Shown piece by piece: positions 9,491-19,109 of a DNA stretch of 64,000 nucleotides. Numbering within the stretch: position 1 is the stretch's first letter; the number at the start of each line of letters is the position of its first letter. The notes under the pieces are model-generated. The model had not been told where the DNA came from and ran no database searches. It saw only the letters and a program-made list of their open reading frames with translations. The stretch is from positions 1 through 64,000 of the forward strand of contig CALXWJ010000077.1 in assembly GCA_944392335.1 (NCBI GenBank), given 5' to 3'. This stretch comes from an uncultured Clostridia bacterium. Lineage in GTDB: Bacteria > Bacillota > Clostridia > UBA1381. Both the position numbers and the translations under genes were made by a program.

Positions 9491-10273
9491 TTAACCGGTA
9501 TTAATATTTTTTTTGTATTCTTTGGGAGTTGATTTAACCATCCTTAAAAATACCGAATTAAAACATCTTATTGTCTGAAAACCGCTTTCAAATGCTATTT
9601 CACTTATATTTTTATCAGTTGTCTTAATTAGCATTTTCGCATAATTAATACGATATGTATTGATTACTTCTCGTATATTTGTTTTTATAAAATTATGAAA
9701 AACCGTTGAGATATAATGTTTATCATATCCTAAACTCCTTGCCAGAATTTTATTATTTATATTTTCCTTAAAATGTTCATTAATATACTCAAAAATTTTA
9801 AAAATAATCATATTTTCCTTAATACTTTCAAAAGACATTTCATATGCTGATTCACAGAACATATCAAATACGTTATATGCAAATGATAAAAATTTATAAT
9901 CCGAACAATATATACCGTTTTCTAACTTGCTAATTATTTCTTTTGTAAAACTATCGGCTTTTAACTTCCGGCATATGTGATTTTTATATCTTGTATAATT
10001 GATTTCGGACAAAACGTCATCCGAAAATACACATATAAAAATCTTTGAATTATCTATCGTATGATAGGCATGTATCTGATGCGGTAAAATAAGAAGCATC
10101 TCATCTTTTTTAAGTTCTTTTTTTTCCATATTGATAAAAACATCAATTACTCCGTCAATCACATAAATAATTTCATAATAAATGTGTATATGTGCCGTAC
10201 ATTCAAAGTTTTCATAAACTCTTGGCCGAAAATCATAATCTTTAATTTTTTCTATATGCTGATAATAAAACAT
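9491..10273 (-). CDS. AraC-family transcription regulator
   Basis: The 260-residue protein has an N-terminal cupin-like ligand domain (about 10-100, with HIHIYYEIIYVIDG and LILPHQIHAYH) and a C-terminal double helix-turn-helix (about 160-258) with ISEIAFESGFQTIRCFNSVF and the STPKEYK ending. AraC/XylS proteins of this form usually sense sugars and activate nearby catabolic genes. It is located between the GH26-like gene and the divergent 653-aa gene, so either could be its target. The ligand is unknown. Confidence 0.9.
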   Translation of the reverse strand: MFYYQHIEKIKDYDFRPRVYENFECTAHIHIYYEIIYVIDGVIDVFINMEKKELKKDEMLLILPHQIHAYHTIDNSKIFICVFSDDVLSEINYTRYKNHICRKLKADSFTKEIISKLENGIYCSDYKFLSFAYNVFDMFCESAYEMSFESIKENMIIFKIFEYINEHFKENINNKILARSLGYDKHYISTVFHNFIKTNIREVINTYRINYAKMLIKTTDKNISEIAFESGFQTIRCFNSVFLRMVKSTPKEYKKNINTG

Positions 10274-10286
10274 AAATATTTACTCC

Positions 10287-10436
10287 GATTCAATAAGGGC
10301 TTGCCACGTCATAAAACGGGGACAAGAGCGCGGGCTGTGCTTTGCTGTAACCAGTGGGAGACTGAACTCTTGCCGATTACAAATATGGAACCCGCCGCCG
10401 GTTACGGCGGGTGACAGCATGTGCGCAGTTATATTA
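10287..10436 (+). repeat. Dispersed structured intergenic repeat, copy 2
   Basis: It begins ATTCAATAAGGGCTTG, passes through ACGGGGACAAGAG, CAGTGGGAGACTGAACTCTT and GATTACAAATATGGAACC, forms the hairpin CCGCCGCCGGTTACGGCGG and ends near GCAGTTATATTA. It fills most of the gap between the divergent AraC and 653-aa genes and is in the same orientation as the latter. This is the best copy together with copy 3. Confidence 0.8.
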
Positions 10437-10523
10437 CTTTTTTTCCATTATTATATGTTTTTTTACTTTACATGTCAATAATTAAAGAATAAAATATTAA
10501 TAAAAAAATTGCGAGGGATATAC

Positions 10524-12485
10524 ATGAATACCATAAAATTTAAAGATCAAACCATTGCATACATAAATCCAATTGTCATATTTGAAAATGGTAAAGAAAT
10601 AACAAATTATCACTCTGATTTTCTCTGTGATATATTTTTAATCAGTGAAAATAAAGGTCTTTATACTATGAAATTAAATGTAAAAAATATTTCTTCAAAA
10701 AAGCATACAATTAAAGTAATCGTTGAATTAAAAACGCACTTTAAACCAACCAAATACCTGATTCCGTGTGTAAATTATAACGGTAACGCAAATATAAATG
10801 ACGAAATACCCACAGGGACACAAAGAGACGGTCAAAACTGGATATTTGCTTATGACAGAAGCTCGATTCCATCCTGTACCCTTACAGAAAATAAATATTT
10901 ATTTTGCGCCCTGTTTGCTTCAGATAAAACCGAAGACAGCCTTCGTTCTTCAAGTTCAATCATAGAAACAGCTGACAATGAATTTATCCAAAGAATTTAC
11001 TATCCGGTAACAGAAGCACCTTATACTTATTCAAATAAACGGAAATTCACCGAAAGATTGGACTGTTACCTTACACTAAATGTAAATGAAGAATTTAATG
11101 CACAATTCTATATATTGGTAGGCAAACCTAAATACATAAACTATGCCTTTGCTAATCTTTCGGAAAGAATCAATGAAATTTTCCCTGATGATAAAAAATG
11201 CATACTATCTTATAATACTCTCTATTCTACACAAATCATTTTTCTAAAAAGCCTTATGGATCGTTTTGAAAAAAGACTTGCGATAGCCGGAAGCTATGAT
11301 ACTCCTCTTGCAAACAGACAGTCAGGACGCGGAAAACCGATTACTCCCGAAGAAATGATTGAATTTGCAAAAGACAAAAAAAATCTTAAATTTTTTAAAG
11401 CAAAGGGTTCAGGCGCCGGCTTTTCAAGCCAAGGAATTTTAAGTGCAAGAATGTTATTAAATGACGCCCTCAAAAAGAATGATTGTAAAATGATCAATTT
11501 ATCTTTGAAAATGCTTGATGAATGGCTTAAGAATCAGACAGACAGCGGATTATTTTATGATACAATTCCAAAAAAACATCCATATGCAAACGTTTGCGTT
11601 CAGGGACAGGGTATTTATGAAATGACCGCGGCATATCTAACCTTAGAACAATATGGCATAAACGGAGAAAAATATTTAAAATTTGCTGAAAAAATTGCTG
11701 ACTTCTTTATAAAAAATTATAATAATAAATATGCTTTTGGTGTGGTATGGGAAATCAGTTCAAAAAAATGTTGCCATGAATTCGGTTCTACCGGCGGTTT
11801 TATCATTGTCGGATTGACAGAATTATATAAAGCCACAAAAAAATCTGTTTACCTTGAGTATGCAATTAAATCAATAGATTACTATTTTAAAAACTATCTT
11901 AATAAATTTTTATGTTCGGGAGGCGCCATAGACTGCACAAGCGTAGACAGAGAAAGCTCATATCCTTTTATACGCTCTGCTCTTGATTTATATGAAATCA
12001 CAGACAAAAATAAATATCTGATATATGCAAAAAAAGCATCATATTATTTTTCCTCGTGGATTTACTGTTATGATACTCTTTTTGATAAAAAATGTGATTT
12101 TGCATTATATGGCTATACAACAAAAGGCGCGACATTTATAGGAACTGAACATCATGCTATAGATCCTTACGGCGTCATTGCAGTTCCTGAATTTTACAGA
12201 CTGTATAAATACACCAATAATATCAACTGGAAAATCAAGGCAGACATGATGTGGAAAAACGGTTTATTAGGTATTACAACAGATAAAAACCAAATAATAC
12301 ACGGTATACGAAGACCGATCGGCAGTCAAAGTGAAGCGGCTTTTCCATGCCGTTGGACAAAATACAGACCCACGTGTGAAGAAATAGGACACTTTGTTGA
12401 TTTTCTTCCCTCCTGGCCGGCTGCATTCAGGCTTTATTCCATGACACATCCTGCTTTTATTTTTAATAAAAATAATAATTTTTAA
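10524..12485 (+). CDS. Predicted (alpha/alpha)6-toroid carbohydrate enzyme, family unknown
   Basis: The 653-residue protein has no signal peptide. Residues 1 to about 210 look like an all-beta domain. The remainder, about 240-640, alternates helices with aromatic/glycine turns (GQGIYEMTAAYLTLEQYG, GSTGGFIIVGLTELYKAT, EHHAIDPYGVIAVPEFYRLY), the pattern of six-hairpin glycosidases or glycan lyases such as GH105, GH127 or heparinase-like proteins. I cannot assign a family or catalytic pair. The ATG at 10524 has GAGGG six bases upstream. It is the only long plus-strand gene in the window and is divergent from an AraC regulator, which suggests sugar-controlled expression. Confidence 0.75.
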   Translation: MNTIKFKDQTIAYINPIVIFENGKEITNYHSDFLCDIFLISENKGLYTMKLNVKNISSKKHTIKVIVELKTHFKPTKYLIPCVNYNGNANINDEIPTGTQRDGQNWIFAYDRSSIPSCTLTENKYLFCALFASDKTEDSLRSSSSIIETADNEFIQRIYYPVTEAPYTYSNKRKFTERLDCYLTLNVNEEFNAQFYILVGKPKYINYAFANLSERINEIFPDDKKCILSYNTLYSTQIIFLKSLMDRFEKRLAIAGSYDTPLANRQSGRGKPITPEEMIEFAKDKKNLKFFKAKGSGAGFSSQGILSARMLLNDALKKNDCKMINLSLKMLDEWLKNQTDSGLFYDTIPKKHPYANVCVQGQGIYEMTAAYLTLEQYGINGEKYLKFAEKIADFFIKNYNNKYAFGVVWEISSKKCCHEFGSTGGFIIVGLTELYKATKKSVYLEYAIKSIDYYFKNYLNKFLCSGGAIDCTSVDRESSYPFIRSALDLYEITDKNKYLIYAKKASYYFSSWIYCYDTLFDKKCDFALYGYTTKGATFIGTEHHAIDPYGVIAVPEFYRLYKYTNNINWKIKADMMWKNGLLGITTDKNQIIHGIRRPIGSQSEAAFPCRWTKYRPTCEEIGHFVDFLPSWPAAFRLYSMTHPAFIFNKNNNF

Positions 12486-12576
12486 ATTTATATTGTCAGT
12501 ATAATACTCAAAAAGTTTGTATTTTTACAAATCAAAAATACTCTTATATTACATAGCAACAACGTTTTTAATTTAT

Positions 12577-12845
12577 TCAGCCCTGACATTGATATAAAAA
12601 AGGGCTGTAAAAAAACTCGACGTATAAAATGAGTAGCGTATGGAGTGTCCAAAAAAATCGTTCAGAACGGGCAAAAATCAGTTTACAGCGGTAATCGCAG
12701 CCGACGCTGTAAACCCCCTTGCCCGACGGCGTATTGGCATACTCCGAGGGTGATTTTCGTTTGTAGTTTGAGGGCATAAATGCAGAAAATCCGCCAAAAA
12801 GGCGGATTTTCTGCATTTAAGTAGTATTTTAAATTTTTTTGACAC
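12577..12845. other. Palindrome-rich noncoding element
   Basis: This stretch holds two nested hairpins and one perfect 15-base hairpin but no convincing gene. Bases 12668-12674 (CGGGCAA) pair with 12719-12725, and 12681-12690 (GTTTACAGCG) with 12705-12714. Bases 12781-12795 (TGCAGAAAATCCGCC) pair perfectly with 12801-12815. Its GC content is higher than its surroundings. It may be a mobile-element remnant or a noncoding RNA between the 653-aa gene and wecB. A 79-codon minus-strand frame here is explained by the inverted repeats. Confidence 0.5.
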
Positions 12846-12873
12846 GTTAAAAGCAAGTAAAATCAAGCTTTTT

Positions 12874-12900
12874 GCCCGTGAACGCTCCGGGCGTTTTTTT
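12874..12900 (+). terminator. Plus-strand intrinsic terminator
   Basis: GCCCG (12874-12878) pairs with CGGGC (12888-12892) and is followed by a run of eight T residues on the plus strand. It could end transcription from the 653-aa gene or from the palindromic element and protect the convergent wecB gene. Confidence 0.6.
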
Positions 12901-12920
12901 TACACCCCTTTAAAATCATA

Positions 12921-14072
12921 TTATGCTTTATAGTCCCGCGGTCTTTTATCAAGTACTCCAAAGTCATATAAAATTGCATCAACAATCCTTTTAGATGCAT
13001 TTCCGTCACCATATGGATTTGCAGCATGTGCCATTTTATCGTAACTTTTTTCATTTTCAAGCAAATCACACGCAAGATCAAAAATTTGCGGCCCATCAGT
13101 GCCTGCAATTTTAACCGTTCCGGCATCAACAGCCTCAGGACGTTCGGTTTCTTTTCTCAGTACAAGTACCGGTTTTGCCAATGATGGCGCTTCCTCCTGT
13201 ATCCCGCCCGAATCTGTCATAACCATGTAACTCCTTGCCATCAAATTATGAAGTTCATCTACATTAATGGGGTCTATAAGATGTATTCTGTCGTTATTCC
13301 CTAAAATTGCAAATACAGTTTCTCTCACCGCAGGATTTAAATGAACCGGATATACAACCTCTGTATCATTATATTTATTAACCAATTTCAATACGGCATT
13401 ACAAATATTTTCAAGCGGTTTTCCGAGATTTTCACGTCTGTGCGCCGTCATTGTTATAATTTTTTTATTTTTATAATCTATATTGTTTAACAGCGGTGTT
13501 GCAAAAACAAAATCATCTTTAACTGTGGTTTTCATTGCATCAATAACGGTATTTCCCGTAATGAAGATTGTTTTTTCATGTACATTTTCACGGAGTAAAT
13601 TTTCTTTATTTTTTACGGTAGGACAAAAATTCATTTGTGCAATTCTTCCTGTCAGGCATCTGTTCATTTCCTCAGGAAAAGGAGAATATATGTCGTATGT
13701 CCTGAGACCTGCCTCAACATGTCCGACCATAATTTGATTATAAAAAGCGGCAAGCGCACCTACAAAACTCGTTGTGGTATCACCGTGAACAAGTACTAAA
13801 TCAGGTTTGACTTCTTTTAATACCTTATCCAATCCTTCTAAAACCCTTGCAGTGATCCCCACAAGGGTTTGTCTTTCCTTCATAATATCCAAATCAAAAT
13901 CAGGTTTAATGTCAAATATTTCCAAGACCTGATCTAACATTTGTCTGTGCTGGGCAGTAACACATACTGTAGCTTCAATATTCGGATTTTTCTTTAATTC
14001 TATAGCTAAAGGCGCCATTTTTATTGCCTCCGGACGTGTTCCGAAAACAGTCATAACCTTAATCTTTTTCAT
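12921..14072 (-). CDS. wecB: UDP-N-acetylglucosamine 2-epimerase
   Basis: WecB interconverts UDP-GlcNAc and UDP-ManNAc for wall polymers such as teichoic-acid linkage units. The 383-residue protein begins KIKVMTVFGTRPEAIKMAPL and contains HGDTTTSF, GHVEAGLRT, TAHRREN and MTDSGGIQEEAP, all hallmark motifs of the non-hydrolysing epimerase. The ATG at 14072 has GGAGG seven bases upstream and is preferred over an adjacent GTG. It overlaps wecA by 14 bases, so both belong to one operon for lipid-linked sugar assembly. Confidence 0.95.
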   Translation of the reverse strand: MKKIKVMTVFGTRPEAIKMAPLAIELKKNPNIEATVCVTAQHRQMLDQVLEIFDIKPDFDLDIMKERQTLVGITARVLEGLDKVLKEVKPDLVLVHGDTTTSFVGALAAFYNQIMVGHVEAGLRTYDIYSPFPEEMNRCLTGRIAQMNFCPTVKNKENLLRENVHEKTIFITGNTVIDAMKTTVKDDFVFATPLLNNIDYKNKKIITMTAHRRENLGKPLENICNAVLKLVNKYNDTEVVYPVHLNPAVRETVFAILGNNDRIHLIDPINVDELHNLMARSYMVMTDSGGIQEEAPSLAKPVLVLRKETERPEAVDAGTVKIAGTDGPQIFDLACDLLENEKSYDKMAHAANPYGDGNASKRIVDAILYDFGVLDKRPRDYKA

Positions 14073-15126
14073 CACTATCCTCCGTTTTATTATTGTTTCT
14101 GTTTAAAATACTGCCGACAAGTAAAAATACCAAAACGCATACTAAAAGCAATATAGCCCTCAATGTTCCGCTCTCTGCCAAAATTATAGCGCTTATTCCC
14201 AATATCCCGCTTATCATATACAATATAAATACCGATTGTTTTTGAGAAAACCCCATATCTATAAGCCTGTGATGTAAATGCCCCCGGTCTGCTTTCATTG
14301 GGCTTTGCCCTTTTGCGATTCTTCTTACCATTGCAAATATCGCGTCAAATAACGGAAGCCCTAAGATCAGAAGAGGTACGGCAAAGGAAATTATAGCATA
14401 ACTTTTAAACATACCTTGTATTGATAAAGAAGCCAACACAAATCCTAAAAACGTAGAACCTGTATCTCCCATAAAAATCTTTGCCGGATTAAAATTATAC
14501 GGCAGAAAACCAAAGCATGCACCCATTAATGCAACTCCTACAACCGCAACCGAATACTCTCCCAGTTTTGTAGCGATAAATACAAGACTTACAGACATGA
14601 TCGCAGAAACTCCTGCCGCCAAGCCATCCAGCCCGTCTATGAAATTTACCGCATTTGTAATAAATACAATCCATACGATAGACAGTATTATGGAGACCCC
14701 ATCCGGTAATATCAAATAAGCGGAATCAGACCATAAACTCGGATTAGTGAATACCTCTATCTTTAAGTCTCCCCCAATTACAACAATTAATGCAGCAACT
14801 ATCTGTATAACAAATTTAGGTTTTGCATCAAGCGCCTTAATATCGTCAACTATACCCATAACCGCAATAACGGCAGCACCCGCAAGTATTGCCATAACTT
14901 GCCGTGTCATAATTCCAAAACACATAAGCGACACTGTAAAACCAAATATTATTGCCAATCCGCCCATTCTCGGTATGGGATGGTTATGCATTCTTCTTCC
15001 GTCCTTCGGAATATCTATCGCTTTCCATTTATATGCCAGTCTTTTAACAAGAGGCGTGCTTGCAAAAGAAAATACAAAAGCTGTTATGCAAGCTCCCAAA
15101 AGCATCAAAAATTCCCTATTATTCAT
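14059..15126 (-). CDS. Undecaprenyl-phosphate GlcNAc-1-phosphate transferase (WecA/TagO type)
   Basis: This integral membrane enzyme would start a wall glycopolymer by moving GlcNAc-1-phosphate to undecaprenyl phosphate. The 355-residue protein has about 10-11 transmembrane segments and the family motifs GIVDDIKALDAKPK, NFIDGLDGLAAG and MGDTGSTFLGF, plus the cytoplasmic HLHHRLIDMGFS loop. The ATG at 15126 follows AAAGGGA. The wecB overlap supports a role in teichoic-acid-like or polysaccharide synthesis. The specific sugar cannot be proved from sequence. Confidence 0.92.
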   Translation of the reverse strand: MNNREFLMLLGACITAFVFSFASTPLVKRLAYKWKAIDIPKDGRRMHNHPIPRMGGLAIIFGFTVSLMCFGIMTRQVMAILAGAAVIAVMGIVDDIKALDAKPKFVIQIVAALIVVIGGDLKIEVFTNPSLWSDSAYLILPDGVSIILSIVWIVFITNAVNFIDGLDGLAAGVSAIMSVSLVFIATKLGEYSVAVVGVALMGACFGFLPYNFNPAKIFMGDTGSTFLGFVLASLSIQGMFKSYAIISFAVPLLILGLPLFDAIFAMVRRIAKGQSPMKADRGHLHHRLIDMGFSQKQSVFILYMISGILGISAIILAESGTLRAILLLVCVLVFLLVGSILNRNNNKTEDSDEKD

Positions 15127-15145
15127 AGTATAGATCCCTTTCCGA

Positions 15146-16147
15146 TCAGACAATAAATCCAACCTTTTTATATACCTTTTTCAATGTCTTGTCCGCAATA
15201 TGATTTGCCCTTTCAGCTCCTCTTGTATAAATATCAACAAGATACGCTTTATCCTGCGACAATTCGTCATATTTTTGTCTTATCGGTCTTATATGTTCTA
15301 CAACCGCTTCTGCAACGTCTGCCTTAAAGTCCCCGTAACCTTTTCCCTGATAGTCCGAAGCTATATCCTCTATCCTTCTTCCCGTTACCGCCGACATTAT
15401 TGTAAGCAAATTATTTATACCTGCCTTTGTTTCATCATTTTCTCTGTATTCAATAACACCTTCACTGTCAGTTATCGCACTCTTTATTTTTTTTGCGATA
15501 ATGTTGAAATCATCAAGAATTGAAATATACGCTTTTGGATTTTCGTCGGATTTTGACATCTTTTTTAACGGTTCTGTCAGGCTCATTATTTTTGCTCCCG
15601 CCTTCGGCATAAATCCTTCCGGGATCTTGAATACGTCACCGTAAATCGAATTAAAACGCAGTGCAATATCTCTTGTTATTTCAATATGCTGCATCTGATC
15701 CTTTCCAACTGGCACAAGGTCAGCCCCGTAAAGAAGTATATCCGCAGCCATTAACACAGGATAGGTAAACAGTCCCGCATTTATGTTATCCGCATGCTTT
15801 TGTGATTTATCCTTAAATTGTGTCATTCTCGACAATTCGCCCATATATGTATAACAATTCAATATCCATGCAAGCTGAGCATGTGCAGGAACATGCGACT
15901 GTATAAACAAAATATTTTCCACCGGGTCTATTCCGCAGGCAATATATATTTTTAACAAGTCCAATGTCCTTTTTCTCAATAATACCGGATCCTGCCGTAT
16001 CGTCAAAGAATGTTCGTCAACTATGGAATAACAGCAGTGATAATCAGCCTGCAGATCTACCCAATTCTTTATTGCACCCAGATAATTTCCCAATGTTATA
16101 TTTCCTGATGGCTGTACCGCCGAAAAAATTATCTTTTTATCTTCCAT
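15146..16147 (-). CDS. trpS: Tryptophanyl-tRNA synthetase
   Basis: TrpRS charges tRNA-Trp. The 333-residue class I enzyme has the HIGH-equivalent PSGNITLGNYLGA near the N-terminus and the KMSKS motif in LKKMSKSDENP. The length is typical. The ATG at 16147 is the only credible start, although its AAAGGAG site lies about 14 bases upstream, which is longer than usual. It is followed at close range by wecA. No T-box leader is seen. Confidence 0.96.
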   Translation of the reverse strand: MEDKKIIFSAVQPSGNITLGNYLGAIKNWVDLQADYHCCYSIVDEHSLTIRQDPVLLRKRTLDLLKIYIACGIDPVENILFIQSHVPAHAQLAWILNCYTYMGELSRMTQFKDKSQKHADNINAGLFTYPVLMAADILLYGADLVPVGKDQMQHIEITRDIALRFNSIYGDVFKIPEGFMPKAGAKIMSLTEPLKKMSKSDENPKAYISILDDFNIIAKKIKSAITDSEGVIEYRENDETKAGINNLLTIMSAVTGRRIEDIASDYQGKGYGDFKADVAEAVVEHIRPIRQKYDELSQDKAYLVDIYTRGAERANHIADKTLKKVYKKVGFIV

Positions 16148-16187
16148 ATTATAATCATTAGCTCCTTTCACAAAACCTATATCTCAT

Positions 16188-17384
16188 TTATTGCAATACT
16201 TCACTCAAAGCTTCTCCCAAACGTCTTATTCCCTCTTCAAGCTTTTCAGGTGTTGCGGAAGAATAATTCAATCTGAACATGTTGGATGGTGCTTTCATGT
16301 CAATAGCAAAGTTTGAACCCGGAACTATTGCTACTTTCTTTTCCAAAGCTTTATCAACTACAGGTGTAATATCCTCGATATCGGGGCACTCGCACCACAT
16401 AAAGATTCCACCGTCGGGAACTGTCCATTTTACTCTGTTTTCCAGGAAATATTTTTCAATGCTCTCAAGCATTACCGCGCATTTCCTGCCATAGAGTTCT
16501 CTGTTTCTTTCGATATACTCATCAATATTATATTTTTTCATAAACTCTACACACATCATCTGCGTCAAAACAGGAGTATGCACATCGTTTACCTGCTTTA
16601 AAATTTCAACCTTTCCCAAAATTTCAGGCGAGCCCACTAAATATCCCAAACGCATACCCGGTGATAATATCTTTGAAAAAGAACCTGCATATATCACCCT
16701 GCCGTCTGTATCAAGGGATTTTATTGTAGCTACATCTTCTCCTTTAAATCTTAGATCCCCGTATGGATTATCTTCCAATATGATAACATCATATCTGTTT
16801 GCAAGCTCTATCATTTTTTTCCTTTTCTCCAAAGACATCGTCACACCTGTAGGATTTTGGAAAGTCGGGATCGTGTATATCATTTTAACGTTATCATTAT
16901 TTTTTAACGCGTTCTCCAGCTCATCCATATCCATTCCGTCATCTTCTACCTTGACGCCCACGAGTTCACATTCATATGTTCTGAATGCATTAAGGCTTCC
17001 GATAAAACTCGGGCTCTCAACTATAATTTTATCTCCCTTATTGATCAGCGCTTTGGCTGTAAGGTCTATTCCTTGGTTTGCACCTGTCATGATCAGCACT
17101 TGATCACTGTCCTTTATGGCATTTACTTTTTTAGCTCTTGATGCCGCACATTCACGCATGGCAGGCAATCCATCCGTTGTTCCGTATTGAAGCGCTCCCA
17201 CCGGATTTTCAATAAGTATATTTCTTGCGATCTCGGCAAGCTCCTTTCCCGGAAAGAGCTCTGACGCCGGATTTCCTCCTGCTAATGATATAATCGCCGG
17301 ATCAGCCATACGCTTGAACATTTCACGGATCGCCGATCCTTTCATAGGCTTAACTCTGTCTGCATAAAACTTTTCATAATTCAT
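16188..17384 (-). CDS. PLP-dependent aminotransferase, class I/II (2-aminoadipate aminotransferase-like)
   Basis: The 398-residue protein belongs to the fold-type I aminotransferases related to LysN and MocR C-terminal domains. It has SLAGGNPASELFP near the N-terminus, GANQGID, IPTFQNPTG, EDNPYGDLRF and the Schiff-base lysine in GSFSKILSPGMRLGY. Members have broad aromatic/aminoadipate substrate range, so substrate is open. No helix-turn-helix domain is present, so it is an enzyme, not a MocR regulator. GGAG precedes the chosen ATG at 17384. It lies between glnS and trpS. Confidence 0.88.
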   Translation of the reverse strand: MNYEKFYADRVKPMKGSAIREMFKRMADPAIISLAGGNPASELFPGKELAEIARNILIENPVGALQYGTTDGLPAMRECAASRAKKVNAIKDSDQVLIMTGANQGIDLTAKALINKGDKIIVESPSFIGSLNAFRTYECELVGVKVEDDGMDMDELENALKNNDNVKMIYTIPTFQNPTGVTMSLEKRKKMIELANRYDVIILEDNPYGDLRFKGEDVATIKSLDTDGRVIYAGSFSKILSPGMRLGYLVGSPEILGKVEILKQVNDVHTPVLTQMMCVEFMKKYNIDEYIERNRELYGRKCAVMLESIEKYFLENRVKWTVPDGGIFMWCECPDIEDITPVVDKALEKKVAIVPGSNFAIDMKAPSNMFRLNYSSATPEKLEEGIRRLGEALSEVLQ

Positions 17385-17432
17385 AATAAAATCTCCATTC
17401 AAAAAATTGTATATATTTTCACAACGGCTTTA

Positions 17433-19106
17433 TCATTTTATCTTTGCCCATGAATCCTTAAGGGCAACTGTTCTGTTTATAATGATATTATCACTTGTGC
17501 TGTCTGTATCAACACAAAAATATCCCATTCTCAAAAACTGGAAGGTATCACCCGGCTTTACGTCTTTTAAGTTACTTTCCAACTTACAATTATTCAGTAT
17601 CTCAATTGAATTTGGATTTAAATTTTCTATAAAACTTCCCACTTTAGACTCATCTGACGGATTTTCAACGTTAAACAGCCTGTCGTATAGTCTTACCTGT
17701 GCATCTACTGCATGTTTGGCGCTTACCCAATGGATCGTTCCCTTTACCTTTCTTCCGTCAGGCGACTGCCCTCCTCTTGTTTCAGGGTCATACGTACAAT
17801 GCACTTCAATGACTTTTCCGTTTTCGTCTTTAACGCATGAGTTAGCCGTTACATAATATGCACTCTTTAAACGGACCTCCCTGCCCGGTGTAAGTCTGAA
17901 ATATTTCTTTGGCGCATCCTCCATAAAATCATCTTCTTCAATGTAAAGCACCTTTGAAAACTCGACTGTTCTTGTACCTGCCTGCGGATCTTCAGGATTT
18001 ATTTCCACTTCGATTTTTTCGATCTGATCATCAGGATAGTTATCGATTATCAGCTTGATGGGACGAAGAACAGCCATAGCTCTCGGAGCCTTTTTGTTAA
18101 GGTCTTCTCTTACGCAATACTCCAGAAGGCTAAACTCAATAACACTGTTTGCTTTTGCAACGCCTATTCTTTCACAAAAATCCCTAATGGCATCCGGCGT
18201 ATATCCTCTTCTTCTCATACCGCATAAGGTTCCCATTCTCGGATCATCCCATCCCGAAACTATTTTGTCATTTACAAGCTTTAGGCATTTTCTCTTGCTT
18301 GTTAAGGTATAATTTAAATTCATCCGCGCAAACTCTATCTGCCGTGACGGTTCTTTGAATTCAAGCTCCTTTAAAACCCAGTCGTATAAAGGTCTGTGAT
18401 CTTCAAATTCAAGAGAACATAAGGAATGTGTAACTCCCTCGATCGTATCGGATATGGGATGTGCAAAATCATACATTGGATATACACACCATTTATCTCC
18501 CGTTCTGTGATGAGACGCATGCAAGATCCTGTATATAACAGGATCCCTCATGTTAAGGTTCGGAGAAGCCATGTCTATTTTTGCTCTCAATACCTTTTCC
18601 CCGTTTTCAAACTCACCCTTTGTCATTCTTTCGAACAAATCAAGATTTTCCTCAATACTTCTGTTCTTATAAGGGCTCTCTTTTCCCGGTTCTTTAAGTG
18701 TTCCCCGGTATTGACGGATTTCATCGGCTGACAGATCATCAACATACGCCTTACCTTTTTTTATAAGCTTTATTGCACATTCATATATATCATCAAAATA
18801 ATCGGATGCATATAAAACCTTGTCCCATTGAAATCCAAGCCATTTTATATCTTCTTTGATCGCATCGACATACTCAACGTCTTCCTTTGTTGGGTTTGTG
18901 TCATCCAATCTTAAATTACAAATTCCGTGATATTTTAACGCGGTACCGAAATCAATGCAGATAGCCTTCGCGTGACCTATATGCAGATAGCCGTTCGGCT
19001 CGGGAGGAAATCTTGTCTGTACTCTGTTATACACTCCTTCTTGCAAATCCTTGTTAATTGCCTCATGTATAAAATTTGTGCTTACAAATTCCGTGTTTTC
19101 AGCCAT
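17433..19106 (-). CDS. glnS: Glutaminyl-tRNA synthetase
   Basis: GlnRS charges tRNA-Gln directly. The 557-residue class I enzyme has HIGH at 42-45 within [14 protein letters not shown], the RLDDTNP motif, and a KMSKS-loop variant TLTSKRK; the C-terminal half is the beta-barrel anticodon-binding region with [10 protein letters not shown]. Many Clostridia and most Bacillota lack GlnRS and use GatCAB, so a full-length glnS is notable and may reflect transfer. It starts three bases after the gltX stop, so the two form an operon. Confidence 0.95.
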   Translation of the reverse strand: MAENTEFVSTNFIHEAINKDLQEGVYNRVQTRFPPEPNGYLHIGHAKAICIDFGTALKYHGICNLRLDDTNPTKEDVEYVDAIKEDIKWLGFQWDKVLYASDYFDDIYECAIKLIKKGKAYVDDLSADEIRQYRGTLKEPGKESPYKNRSIEENLDLFERMTKGEFENGEKVLRAKIDMASPNLNMRDPVIYRILHASHHRTGDKWCVYPMYDFAHPISDTIEGVTHSLCSLEFEDHRPLYDWVLKELEFKEPSRQIEFARMNLNYTLTSKRKCLKLVNDKIVSGWDDPRMGTLCGMRRRGYTPDAIRDFCERIGVAKANSVIEFSLLEYCVREDLNKKAPRAMAVLRPIKLIIDNYPDDQIEKIEVEINPEDPQAGTRTVEFSKVLYIEEDDFMEDAPKKYFRLTPGREVRLKSAYYVTANSCVKDENGKVIEVHCTYDPETRGGQSPDGRKVKGTIHWVSAKHAVDAQVRLYDRLFNVENPSDESKVGSFIENLNPNSIEILNNCKLESNLKDVKPGDTFQFLRMGYFCVDTDSTSDNIIINRTVALKDSWAKIK

Positions 19107-19109
19107 TAA

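Noticed and set aside
12577-12816. 79-codon minus-strand frame
   Set aside because: It is made of inverted repeats and a perfect hairpin; the amino acids show no family and no ribosome site is seen.
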